Numbered from the stretch's first letter, positions 1 through 6,595 are shown. The stretch: DNA of 8,005 nt from Pseudomonadota bacterium (GCA_021826565.1 JAKAZJ010000065.1:1-8005); one strand, 5' to 3'. Numbers and translations are program-made. The notes: generated by a model not told the origin, from the sequence alone.

Positions 1-1313
1 GCGATCGTGACCCCATAGGCCACCAGCGCCACCGCCAGCGCCAGGAACAGCCAGGTTAGCGACCCGGTCAGCCGCAGCGCCACCCAACCGAGCCCCACCG
101 CCAGCACCAGCCGCAGCAGCCCCGCCGCCACCGGCCAGAACAGCCGTCCCGCGCCCTGCGAAGCGAAATAGAGCGCCAGGCCAAGCCCGAAGAACCCGTA
201 GGACGGCCCCACCGCGCGCAGATACGCCGCGCCGACCGCCAGCATCCGCGGATCATGTCCGAACAGCCCCAGCCAGGCGTCCGGCCATAGCGCGGCGCCG
301 ATCCCGATCGCCTCGGTCAACCCGAACGCCGCGGCGCCGCCGACCAGCGCGATGCGCAGCGCGCGCGCCGGTTGCCCGGCGCCGATATTGGTTCCCACCA
401 TCGCCACCAGCGGCGCACCCAGCCCGAACACCAGCGGCACCAGAAGATATTCCAACCGCGCCCCGGTGCCGAACCCCGCCACCGCGTCGGTGCCGGCGTC
501 GCGTCCCACCAGCGCCGTGGTCAGCCCGATCGTCAGGTTGGTCTGGATCGAACTCAGCGCCGCCACCGCGCCCACGCGCAGGATGTCGGCGAACAGCGAC
601 CAGCGCAGCCGGGACATGCGGAACCGGGCCAGATTGCCGCCCCAGACCATGTACGAAGCCAGCACCAAAGTCCCGGCGGCATAGAACACCAGCAACGCGA
701 CCGCGCCCCCGGCCACGCCCAGGCGCGGAAACGGCCCCAGCCCGAAGATCAACACCGGCGACAGCGGCACCAGCAGCACCACGCCGCCGCAGATCACCAG
801 CGCCGGGACCAGCATGTTGCCGGTGCCGCGGATCACGCTGGCCAGCGCGTTCATCACCCATAACAGCACGGTGCCGGCGAACACGATGTTGGAATAGGTC
901 AGCGCCGCCGCCAGCGCCGCCCCATGCCCGCCCATCGCGCGGTACAGCGTCGGCCCCAGCGCCAGCACCGTCACCGAGCACACCAGTCCCAGCGCGGCAT
1001 TGATCAGCACCGCGTGCAGCACCAGCGCGTCCGCGTCGTCCTGCCGCCCCGCCCCCAAAGCGCGCGCCACGGCCGAGGAAATCCCGCCCCCCATCGCGCC
1101 GCCGGAGACCATCTGCATCAGCATCACCCCCGGAAACACCAGCGCCATCCCGGCCAGCGCGCCGGTCCCGAGGCGGGAGACCCAGAACGTCTCGATCAAA
1201 CCGGTGGCGGCCTGGGCGAGCATCACCAGCACGTTCGGCCAGGCCAGCCGCAACAGGGTGGGCAGGATGGGGCCGGCGAGCAGCATGCGGGTGCGCGGGG
1301 CGTGCGAGGTCAT
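1..1313 (-). CDS. MATE family efflux transporter (C-terminus cut by window edge)
   Basis: This is an inner-membrane multidrug and toxic-compound extrusion antiporter; the family exports cationic drugs and metabolites in exchange for Na+ or H+. Reading the minus strand from the ATG at 1313 gives 437 uninterrupted codons, close to the usual 440-460, so only a short tail is missing. Visible features are a hydrophobic first segment with an acidic residue (GLIETFWVSRLG, residues 38-49), the family-typical loop ARALGAGRQDDA (83-94), RGTGNMLVP (162-170) ending the first half, and the matching second-half loop VGTNIGAGQPARA (306-318). The internal two-fold repeat is therefore visible. The start is the only ATG after the upstream in-frame stop that keeps a full first helix; I see no strong Shine-Dalgarno sequence. 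It is transcribed divergently from the small gene at 1399. The transported substrate cannot be read from the sequence. Confidence 0.94.
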   Translation of the reverse strand, partial: MTSHAPRTRMLLAGPILPTLLRLAWPNVLVMLAQAATGLIETFWVSRLGTGALAGMALVFPGVMLMQMVSGGAMGGGISSAVARALGAGRQDDADALVLHAVLINAALGLVCSVTVLALGPTLYRAMGGHGAALAAALTYSNIVFAGTVLLWVMNALASVIRGTGNMLVPALVICGGVVLLVPLSPVLIFGLGPFPRLGVAGGAVALLVFYAAGTLVLASYMVWGGNLARFRMSRLRWSLFADILRVGAVAALSSIQTNLTIGLTTALVGRDAGTDAVAGFGTGARLEYLLVPLVFGLGAPLVAMVGTNIGAGQPARALRIALVGGAAAFGLTEAIGIGAALWPDAWLGLFGHDPRMLAVGAAYLRAVGPSYGFFGLGLALYFASQGAGRLFWPVAAGLLRLVLAVGLGWVALRLTGSLTWLFLALAVALVAYGVTI

Positions 1314-1337
1314 GGACCGGTCATCGCAGATTCACTT

Positions 1338-1369
1338 TTGACATGCAAGTATCTGAGGCAAGCTTGAAT
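1338..1369 (+). promoter_or_regulatory. Possible promoter with TTGACA -35 for the gene pair at 1399
   Basis: A perfect TTGACA hexamer lies at 1338-1343 in the short divergent gap, which is noticeably less GC-rich than its surroundings. No good -10 hexamer sits at the ideal 17-bp spacing; the nearest weak candidate is TTGAAT at 1364-1369. The site lies within an inverted repeat (GATTCA at 1329-1334, TGAATC at 1365-1370) and contains two GCAAG copies (1345-1349 and 1358-1362), which could be regulator contacts. The location upstream of a plus-strand gene fits a promoter, but a single hexamer is weak evidence. Confidence 0.3.
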
Positions 1370-1398
1370 CCGCTGCCTGCCCCTGCCAGAACGCAGGC

Positions 1399-1620
1399 AT
1401 GGCGATAGATCCGAAGACCCTGACCGAAGGCCAGCGCGCGTACGAGGCGCGCCGCGCCGCCAAGGCCGGCATGAGCCTGGACCGCTGGCTTGCCTCCAAG
1501 GCACGCGCCCAGGAAGCCGCGGCGCTGGCCGAGCGCAAGGCCGCGACCCCGCGCCCGCCGCGCAAACCCGGCTTCTTCGCGCGCCTGCTGGATCGGGCAC
1601 ACCGGCCGCTGAAATCCTGA
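1399..1620 (+). CDS. Small basic hypothetical protein, 73 aa
   Basis: I do not recognise a named family. The product is rich in Arg, Lys and Ala. The N-terminal two thirds (to about residue 48) look like continuous charged helix, including GQRAYEARRAAKAGMSLDRW. A Pro/Arg-rich linker (about 49-57) follows, then a short amphipathic end, GFFARLLDRAHRPLKS. There is no signal peptide, membrane span or cysteine. It is judged real rather than a chance frame because it fills the space between the divergent promoter region and the next gene, has coherent helical composition, and its TGA stop overlaps the apparent start of the DUF429-type gene, an arrangement typical of coupled translation. The start is the first ATG; no clear Shine-Dalgarno sequence precedes it. 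The positive charge could suit binding to nucleic acid or acidic surfaces, but that is speculation. Confidence 0.68.
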   Translation: MAIDPKTLTEGQRAYEARRAAKAGMSLDRWLASKARAQEAAALAERKAATPRPPRKPGFFARLLDRAHRPLKS

Positions 1621-2555
1621 TCGCGGCCCACGCCGACTGGTCCGTCGCCGCGGGGAAACGCTGGCTGGCGGTGGCGCGGACGGATGGCGCCGGCTGGGTT
1701 CTGGACGCGCCCGAACCGGTCGGCGATCTGACCAGCTTGTTCCCGCGGCTGATGGCGCGCGCCGGCGGAGCGGCGGTGGCGCTGGGGGTGGATTTTCCGC
1801 TCGGCCTGCCGCGCGCCTATGCCGCGACGCGCCCCGAAGCCGGTTTTCCCGCGTTCCTGGCCGGGCTGCGCGACCGGCCCGCGTTTTTTTCCGTCTGCGC
1901 GCGGCTGGATCAGATTTCGCCCGACCGCCCCTTCTACCCGGCGCGCGGGATGCGCGGCATGACCCGCGCGGCCCATGCCGACGCGCTGGGTCTGGCCGAC
2001 GCACGCGCCCTGTCGCGCGCCTGCGACCGTGCCACGCGGACGCGCCCGGCCGGGGCGCCGCTGTTCTGGACGCTGGGCGCCAACCAGACGGGCAAAGCGG
2101 CGCTATCGGCCTGGCGAGATCTTCTGCTGGCCGCGCCGGCAGCGCCCGCGCTGCTTCTATGGCCGTTCGCGGGACCGTTCCGCACGCTGCTTGCCCCCGG
2201 CACCGTGGCGCTGGCCGAAACCTACCCGGCCGAGGCGTTGCGCCAGCTTGGCCTGCGCCTGGCGGGCAGCAAACGCCGCCAGGGCGACCGCGCGGCGCTG
2301 GCGGAGGGACTGATCGCGGCGCTGGCGCGGCTGGCGGTCCGCTCCACGCCGGCGCTGGGCACCGCGATCGCCACCGGGTTCGGCGCCGATGCCGCGGGCG
2401 AGGACCGGTTCGATTGCGTCCTGGGCGTGCTGGCGGTCCTGGGCGTGCTGACCGGTGCGCGGCCGGACACCGCGCCGCCCGACCCCTGGGTGCAGAACTG
2501 GGAGGGCTGGGTGCTGGGCCAGACCGATTGGCCGCCGGATTGGCCGCCCGATTAG
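1617..2555 (+). CDS. DUF429-type, predicted RNase H-like protein (probable CTG start)
   Basis: This resembles DUF429 proteins, which are predicted to have an RNase H-like nuclease fold; no substrate or pathway can be assigned. Counting from CTG 1617 (312 residues), acidic positions fall where that fold needs them: Asp7 in AAHADWS, Asp59 in GVDFPLGLP, Glu201 in ETYPAEAL and Asp266 in EDRFDCVLG, with a family-like ending EGWVLGQ. The first canonical start is GTG at 1671, but using it would drop the HADWSVAAGKRWLAVA block and Asp7. The frame is open upstream with no in-frame ATG, GTG or TTG near, leaving CTG 1617, which overlaps the preceding TGA as CTGA. No Shine-Dalgarno sequence is seen, so coupled re-initiation is likely. 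The C-terminus ends in a tandem DWPP repeat. Family assignment is fairly firm; the exact start is inferred. Confidence 0.82.
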   Translation: MIAAHADWSVAAGKRWLAVARTDGAGWVLDAPEPVGDLTSLFPRLMARAGGAAVALGVDFPLGLPRAYAATRPEAGFPAFLAGLRDRPAFFSVCARLDQISPDRPFYPARGMRGMTRAAHADALGLADARALSRACDRATRTRPAGAPLFWTLGANQTGKAALSAWRDLLLAAPAAPALLLWPFAGPFRTLLAPGTVALAETYPAEALRQLGLRLAGSKRRQGDRAALAEGLIAALARLAVRSTPALGTAIATGFGADAAGEDRFDCVLGVLAVLGVLTGARPDTAPPDPWVQNWEGWVLGQTDWPPDWPPD

Positions 2556-2574
2556 CCGTTGGGGTCGCGGTTGT

Positions 2575-3495
2575 TCAGCCCGCCAGCGCCGGCAGCGCCG
2601 CGATCAACTGCCGGGTCTGGGCCAGCATCTCCTCCTCCCCCGACGCCAGCGGGCGCAGGATGAACTTGGACACGCCGGCGGCGATGTAGGCGCCGATCCG
2701 GACGCCGATCGCCGCCGCGTCGCCCACCGCGAACACCGCGGCGCCGTCGCGTCCGGTGCGCGCGCGATAGGAAGCCGCGGCGGCGACCACCACCGGATCG
2801 TCGGCGCGACCGAAGCGGAACGGAATACCGGCGCCGTAATGATCCGGGTCGATCGCGCGGCCGGCGACCAGCAGGGCGGCCTTGATCGCCGCGATCACCA
2901 CGCCGGCCTGTTCCGGCGTCTCCGGGCCGGCCTGCCAGCCGGTACCGAAGCGGGCGGTGCGGCGGATCGCGGCCGGGGAGCCGCCGCCGATCCAGATCGG
3001 CAGCTCCGCCTGCACCGGACGGGGCGCGATGACGGCACCGGTCAGGCGGAAATAGGTGCCGGCGAAATCGACCGGCGCGCCGGTCCAGAGCCGGCGGAGA
3101 ATCTCCAGCGCCTCATCGGTGCGCGCCCCGGATGCGGAGCGATCCAGATGCATCGCGGCCCATTCCGGCGCCTTCGGGCTGCCGATGCCGAAGCCTGGCA
3201 GCAGCCGTCCCTCCGACAACACGTCGATCGTGGCGCATTGTTTCGCGACCGGCACGGGATCGCGCAACGCCAGGGATAGCACGTTCACGCCGATCTTCAG
3301 CCGCCGCGTGCGGCCGGCCACGGCCGCCAAGGCCGCCAGGCTTTCCAGCATCGGCGCGCGCGACAGCAGCCGGTCGGTCTGCCAGAAACTATCGATGCCG
3401 CCCTGTTCGCACAGATCGATCCAGCGCCAGAAACCGGCGGCGGTTGCGAACGGGAACTCGGCGAGCCCGATCCCGAAAGCGATCTTGCGTGCCAT
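2575..3495 (-). CDS. LLM class flavin-dependent oxidoreductase (luciferase-like)
   Basis: This 306-residue protein belongs to the bacterial luciferase-like monooxygenase superfamily, TIM-barrel enzymes that use reduced FMN or F420. Seen in order are the first strand KIAFGIGLAEFP (4-15), GGIDSFWQTDRL (32-43), LKIGVNVLSLALRDP (66-80), the superfamily block LSEGRLLPGFGIGSPKAPEW (93-112), and LPIWIGGGSPAAIRRTARFGTGW (165-187), which matches the usual cofactor-binding WIGG segment. A C-terminal helical part, IGAYIAAGVSKFIL, follows. The frame continues upstream to 3645, but ATG 3495 is chosen because GGAG lies six bases before it (3502-3505) and the barrel begins right after it, while the extra residues look non-coding. 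Its end converges on the DUF429 gene with 19 bp between and no obvious hairpin. Substrate and choice of FMN or F420 are unknown. Confidence 0.93.
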   Translation of the reverse strand: MARKIAFGIGLAEFPFATAAGFWRWIDLCEQGGIDSFWQTDRLLSRAPMLESLAALAAVAGRTRRLKIGVNVLSLALRDPVPVAKQCATIDVLSEGRLLPGFGIGSPKAPEWAAMHLDRSASGARTDEALEILRRLWTGAPVDFAGTYFRLTGAVIAPRPVQAELPIWIGGGSPAAIRRTARFGTGWQAGPETPEQAGVVIAAIKAALLVAGRAIDPDHYGAGIPFRFGRADDPVVVAAAASYRARTGRDGAAVFAVGDAAAIGVRIGAYIAAGVSKFILRPLASGEEEMLAQTRQLIAALPALAG

Positions 3496-3501
3496 CGCCG
3501 G

Positions 3502-3505
3502 CTCC
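3502..3505 (-). promoter_or_regulatory. Ribosome binding site fixing the luciferase-like gene start
   Basis: On the minus strand the sequence reads GGAG, then six bases, then ATG at 3495. This favours the 306-residue product over the longer open frame that reaches 3645. Confidence 0.6.
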
Positions 3506-3655
3506 GTGTGGTGACGCGCCAGCGTAGCCGGGTGCAGGCGGTCGGGCGAGGGGTGCCGCGCGGTGCTCCGGGGCGCGGATTGCCCAGCCCGCGCCATTAC
3601 CTCGCCATTGCCCTCCCCGCTCCCACGCGCCACTCTCCCGCGCAAGAAACCCGCC

Positions 3656-3660
3656 GAGGA
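3656..3660 (+). promoter_or_regulatory. Shine-Dalgarno GAGGA before the MFS gene
   Basis: GAGGA lies five bases before CTG at 3666. No ATG or GTG is available in that frame between the upstream stop (3525-3527) and the first transmembrane segment. The site therefore supports CTG initiation. Confidence 0.5.
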
Positions 3661-3665
3661 ACGCC

Positions 3666-4922
3666 CTGTCCGCCACCTCCCTCCGCCGCGCCCCGCCGCG
3701 CGCCGCGGCCTATGGCGCCGATGTCTGGCGCTTGCTGTTCGCCGGCTTCGCCATCTTCACGGTTCGCTGGGGCGAGGCCCTGGCCTCGGCCGTGTTCGTC
3801 TTCCAGCGCACCCACGCCCCGTTCCTGGTGGCGATGATGATGCTGCTCCGTCTGCTGCCGATGGGCCTGTTCGGCGCCCCGATCGGCGCCTGGGCCGAGC
3901 GATTCCCGCACCGCACCGCGCTCGCGCTGACCATCGTGATCCTGGGCGCCGCCTCGGCGAGCCTCGCGGTGCTCGGCTTCGCCGGACATCTGACGGTGTG
4001 GGAGGTCGGCGTCGCAAGCTTCGTCAACGGTCTCGGCTGGGCCGCCGACAACCCGGTGCGCCGGGTGGCGCTGGGCGCCGCGGTGGGCAACGAGCGCATG
4101 GGCCGGGTGATGTCGCTGGATGTCGCCGCCACCACCGGCAGCCGGATGCTCGGCCCGGCGATCGGCGGCACGCTGCTCGCCTGGGGCGGGATCGGCAGCG
4201 TGTTCACGCTCAGCGTGGCACTGTATGCCGCCGCGCTGGCGGCAACCCTCGCGGTGCGCGGCGGACGAGTGGCGGGGATGGCGGCGGGCGGGCCGGTGCT
4301 GGCCGGGATCGTCACCGGCCTCGGCGTCGCCCGCCGCGATCCCCGCCTGTTCGGCGTGCTGCTGGTCACCGTGATCTACAACGTCTTCGCCTGGCCGTTC
4401 ACCAGCATGGTCCCGGTGATCGCCGAGACCAATCTGCATCTCGGCGCCGCCGGCACCGGCGTGCTGGCCAGCATGGACGGAGTGGGCGCGCTGCTTGGGG
4501 CGATCGCGCTCGCCGCGTTCGTCCGCCGGCGCCAGTACGCGGGCGCGTATCTGGGCGGGGTGATTTCCTACACCGCGCTGCTGATGGTGTTCGCGCTGAT
4601 GCCGAACCCGATCCTGGCGGGCGTGGCGCTGGTCGCGACCGGGCTGGGCGGCGCCGGGTTCAGCGTGATGCAGGCCACGCTGGTCTATTTGTTCGCCCCC
4701 GCCGAGATGCGCGGGCGGATGCTGGGCGTGCTGACCGTCTGTATCGGCGCCGGGCCGATCGGATTCCTGGCGCTGGGCTGGGCGGCCAACCTGTTCGGCG
4801 CGCGCGCCGCCACGCTGGGCACCGGCGCGCTGGGGCTGGCGGCGCTGGCCGTGACCTTCCCCTGGTGGCGGGCGATCGGGGCGGTGACGCCGCCGCCGTT
4901 CGGTTCTATGCCCCGCGCATGA
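3666..4922 (+). CDS. MFS transporter (probable CTG start)
   Basis: This is an inner-membrane major facilitator superfamily transporter, similar in style to drug or siderophore exporters of the EntS-like MFS_3 group. From CTG 3666 it has 418 residues, a normal MFS length, with roughly twelve hydrophobic segments. The motif-A loop is visible as GAPIGAWAERFPHRTAL (about residues 70-86), and a related second-half loop as APAEMRGRMLGVL. The alternative start, TTG at 3732, would begin directly in helix one (LLFAGFAIFTVRWGEALASA), removing the cytoplasmic lead that includes DVWR, and has no ribosome binding site. CTG 3666 has GAGGA at good spacing. The ATG at 3712 is out of frame. The stop overlaps the next gene's start (ATGA, 4919-4922), so the two are almost certainly co-translated. 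The substrate is not evident. Confidence 0.88.
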   Translation: MSATSLRRAPPRAAAYGADVWRLLFAGFAIFTVRWGEALASAVFVFQRTHAPFLVAMMMLLRLLPMGLFGAPIGAWAERFPHRTALALTIVILGAASASLAVLGFAGHLTVWEVGVASFVNGLGWAADNPVRRVALGAAVGNERMGRVMSLDVAATTGSRMLGPAIGGTLLAWGGIGSVFTLSVALYAAALAATLAVRGGRVAGMAAGGPVLAGIVTGLGVARRDPRLFGVLLVTVIYNVFAWPFTSMVPVIAETNLHLGAAGTGVLASMDGVGALLGAIALAAFVRRRQYAGAYLGGVISYTALLMVFALMPNPILAGVALVATGLGGAGFSVMQATLVYLFAPAEMRGRMLGVLTVCIGAGPIGFLALGWAANLFGARAATLGTGALGLAALAVTFPWWRAIGAVTPPPFGSMPRA

Positions 4923-5542
4923 ACGACCCCACCAGCTTCTGGCTGATCCGCCACGCCCTCGTCGAGGAAAACGCCCGCGCGATGCTGTATGGCACGCTGG
5001 ACGTGGAACTCTGCCCCACCGACCTGATCGCGCAGGCGCCGGTCTATGCCGCGCTGGCCGCGCGTCTGCCGCGGCCGGCGCGCTGGATCGTGACCCCGCT
5101 GTCGCGCACCCGGCGCACCGCGCAGGCGATCTTCGCCGCCGGCTACCCGGCCGCGCCGCTGGCGGTGGAACCCGACCTGATCGAGCAGCATCTGGGCGAC
5201 TGGCAGGGCCTGCCGCACGCCGAACTGCCCGCCCGGCTCAGCCTGCACCCGCACGCTTTCTGGCCCCTGGGCGGCGAGGAATCCCCACCCGGCGGGGAGA
5301 GCATGGCGGCGGTGATCGCCCGTGCCGGCGCGGCCCTGGAACGCCTGGCCGCCGCCCATCGCGGGGGGGAACTGGTCATCGTCAGCCATGGCGGCACGAT
5401 CCGCGCGATGGTCGCGCATGCGCTGGGGATCGCGGCCGACAATGCGCTACATCTGGCGGTCCAGAACCTGGGGTTGACCCGGCTGGAGCGGCATCCGGCG
5501 GGCTGGCGCGTGGTCTCGGTCAACGAACTCCCGGGATATTGA
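4919..5542 (+). CDS. Histidine phosphatase family protein
   Basis: This 207-residue cytosolic enzyme of the phosphoglycerate mutase-like histidine phosphatase superfamily removes phosphate through a phosphohistidine intermediate. Catalytic features are clear: LIRHA at 9-13 (Arg11, His12 as nucleophile), PLSRTRRTAQAI at 60-71 (Arg63), IEQHLGDWQG at 88-97 (Glu89 as likely proton donor), and VSHGGTIRAM at 155-164 (second catalytic His157). The RHA variant instead of RHG occurs in some branches. Length and motif order resemble CobC/alpha-ribazole phosphatase and GpmB-type proteins, but no cobalamin gene is nearby, so the substrate is left open. The ATG overlaps the MFS stop. The same frame is open far upstream beneath the MFS gene, but that part is a shadow. 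Confidence 0.94.
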   Translation: MNDPTSFWLIRHALVEENARAMLYGTLDVELCPTDLIAQAPVYAALAARLPRPARWIVTPLSRTRRTAQAIFAAGYPAAPLAVEPDLIEQHLGDWQGLPHAELPARLSLHPHAFWPLGGEESPPGGESMAAVIARAGAALERLAAAHRGGELVIVSHGGTIRAMVAHALGIAADNALHLAVQNLGLTRLERHPAGWRVVSVNELPGY

Positions 5543-5605
5543 CCGATCGTCATGCCGACGACTCCATCGGCCGTGCTATGGGCGCGCCCCGGCCGTATGG
5601 CCCGC

Positions 5606-5611
5606 GGGAGG
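5606..5611 (+). promoter_or_regulatory. Shine-Dalgarno GGGAGG fixing the SYLF gene start
   Basis: GGGAGG sits five bases before ATG 5617. It selects this start, which opens a clean signal peptide, over the upstream in-frame starts from 5539 onward, which would put about 26 non-hydrophobic residues before it. Confidence 0.75.
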
Positions 5612-5616
5612 TTCGG

Positions 5617-6510
5617 ATGAAGCGTTCCCTTTTCACCGTCGCGACGGCGTGGCTGGCGGCGCTGGCGGCCCTGCTACCCGGGCCGGCGCGCGCGCAGAAC
5701 AACGTGCAGGCGCTGGTGGACCGCTCCACCCTGGCGCTGGAAGACGTGCTGGCGCCCGATTCCTCGAACCAGGCGATGGGGATGCTGCAGAACGCGCGCG
5801 CGGTGATGATCTGCCCGCGCATCTTCGAAGCCGGGTTCATCGTCGGCGGCTCGGGCGGGAACTGCGTGCTGGTGGCGCGCGCCGGCAACGGCACCTGGTC
5901 CTACCCGGCGTTCTACGGCATCGGCAGCGCCAGCGTCGGCTTGCAGCTGGGGCTGAAGGATTCCGAGCTGGTGTTGATGGTGATGACCGATCGCGGCCTG
6001 AACGCGCTGCTGTCCAGCCATTTCAAGTTCGGGGCCGATGCGTCCGCGGTGGTGGCGACGATCGGCGGCGGCGTGCAAGGCGCGACCACCACGGCGGTGG
6101 GCGCGGATATCGTGGGCTACACGAAATCGCGCGGCGCCTTTGCCGGGCTGTCGTTGCAGGGCAGCGTGCTGGACGCGCGGCCGACCTGGGACCAGGCGTA
6201 TTACGGCCAGCCGGTCGGGGCGCGGGCAATCGTGCTGCGAATGGCCGTCAGCAATCCCGGCGCCGAGCCGCTGCGCGCGTTGCTGACGCGCTATGGCGCG
6301 CCCTCCCCGGCCCAAGGGCCAGCCCAGGCAGCTGGGCCCGCCGCCATGGCACCGGCCTACCCGGCCGAAACCGGCCCGTCCGGCGCACCGATGCCCTATG
6401 GCCAGCCTCCGGGCGCCTACCCCCAGCAGGGCGCCGCGGCTGGCGCGCCGATGCAACTGGCGCCGACCGCGCCGGTGCAACAACAGTCGCTGCCGCCGCC
6501 CAGCCGCTGA
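5617..6510 (+). CDS. Secreted SYLF/Ysc84 lipid-binding domain protein with Pro/Ala/Gln-rich tail
   Basis: This is a 297-residue exported protein of the SYLF (DUF500/Ysc84) family, known for lipid binding in eukaryotic members and for periplasmic or surface location in bacteria. Residues 1-26 form a Sec signal peptide (MKRS, then a hydrophobic core, then PGPARA before QNN). There is no lipobox cysteine, so it is not a lipoprotein. The domain spans about 30-208: ARAVMICPRIFEAGFIVGGSGG (60-81), WSYPAFYGIGSASVGLQLGLKDSELVLMVM (94-123), FKFGADASAVVA (136-147), a glycine-rich GGGVQG (150-155), GYTKSRGAFAGLSLQGS (167-183) and WDQAYYG (191-197). Residues from about 228 to the end are low-complexity Pro, Ala, Gln and Gly with PYGQPPGAYPQQG-like segments, probably disordered. 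It lies 74 bp after the phosphatase gene and may be in the same transcript. Confidence 0.93.
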   Translation: MKRSLFTVATAWLAALAALLPGPARAQNNVQALVDRSTLALEDVLAPDSSNQAMGMLQNARAVMICPRIFEAGFIVGGSGGNCVLVARAGNGTWSYPAFYGIGSASVGLQLGLKDSELVLMVMTDRGLNALLSSHFKFGADASAVVATIGGGVQGATTTAVGADIVGYTKSRGAFAGLSLQGSVLDARPTWDQAYYGQPVGARAIVLRMAVSNPGAEPLRALLTRYGAPSPAQGPAQAAGPAAMAPAYPAETGPSGAPMPYGQPPGAYPQQGAAAGAPMQLAPTAPVQQQSLPPPSR

Positions 6511-6571
6511 TCCGCGCCACGCTGGGCGCCGCGCGTCCGCACCCGCCGGGGTGAAATGATCGAAAGGTGAT

Positions 6572-6595
6572 CGCGGGAACTTGTGTTCCATCGCG
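6572..6595. repeat. Imperfect inverted repeat upstream of the TonB receptor gene
   Basis: A dyad is formed by GGAAC (6576-6580) and GTTCC (6585-6589) around TTGT, extended by CGCG on both outer sides with two unpaired bases (AT) on the right. It lies about 50 bp before the receptor start and 60 bp after the SYLF stop. It could be an operator or a small RNA hairpin. It lacks a following T-run, so it is not a standard terminator. Two TGATCG copies, 11 bp apart (6557-6562 and 6568-6573), abut it. Confidence 0.35.

Noticed and set aside
1321..2004. Overlapping minus-strand frames of about 214-227 codons opposite the small gene and DUF429 gene
   Set aside because: They have arginine/proline-rich composition, no domain pattern and no ribosome binding site, and are opposite frames with coherent proteins.
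2556..2574. Terminator between the convergent DUF429 and luciferase-like genes
   Set aside because: The 19-bp gap shows no inverted repeat or T-run on either strand.
3592..3609. Two CGCCATT copies 11 bp apart in the luciferase-like/MFS gap as an operator
   Set aside because: The repeat is short, not palindromic and not linked to any recognisable promoter boxes.
3597..4439. A 280-codon minus-strand frame opposite the MFS gene
   Set aside because: Composition is dominated by His, Gln, Asp and Arg, typical of a GC-rich antisense shadow; the MFS frame has clear membrane helices.
3563..5542. A 659-codon plus-strand frame that could suggest a large fusion with the phosphatase
   Set aside because: Only the part from 4919 makes a recognisable protein. 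The upstream part is Arg/Gly-rich nonsense in a different frame from the MFS gene, which accounts for that DNA.
5539..5567. TTGACC at the phosphatase stop as a separate promoter for the SYLF gene
   Set aside because: No acceptable -10 hexamer lies at 16-18 bp, and most of the hexamer is inside the phosphatase coding end.
6514..6529. GCGCC-acgctg-GGCGC hairpin just after the SYLF stop as a terminator
   Set aside because: The stem is only five base pairs and no T-run follows; such stems are common by chance at this GC content.
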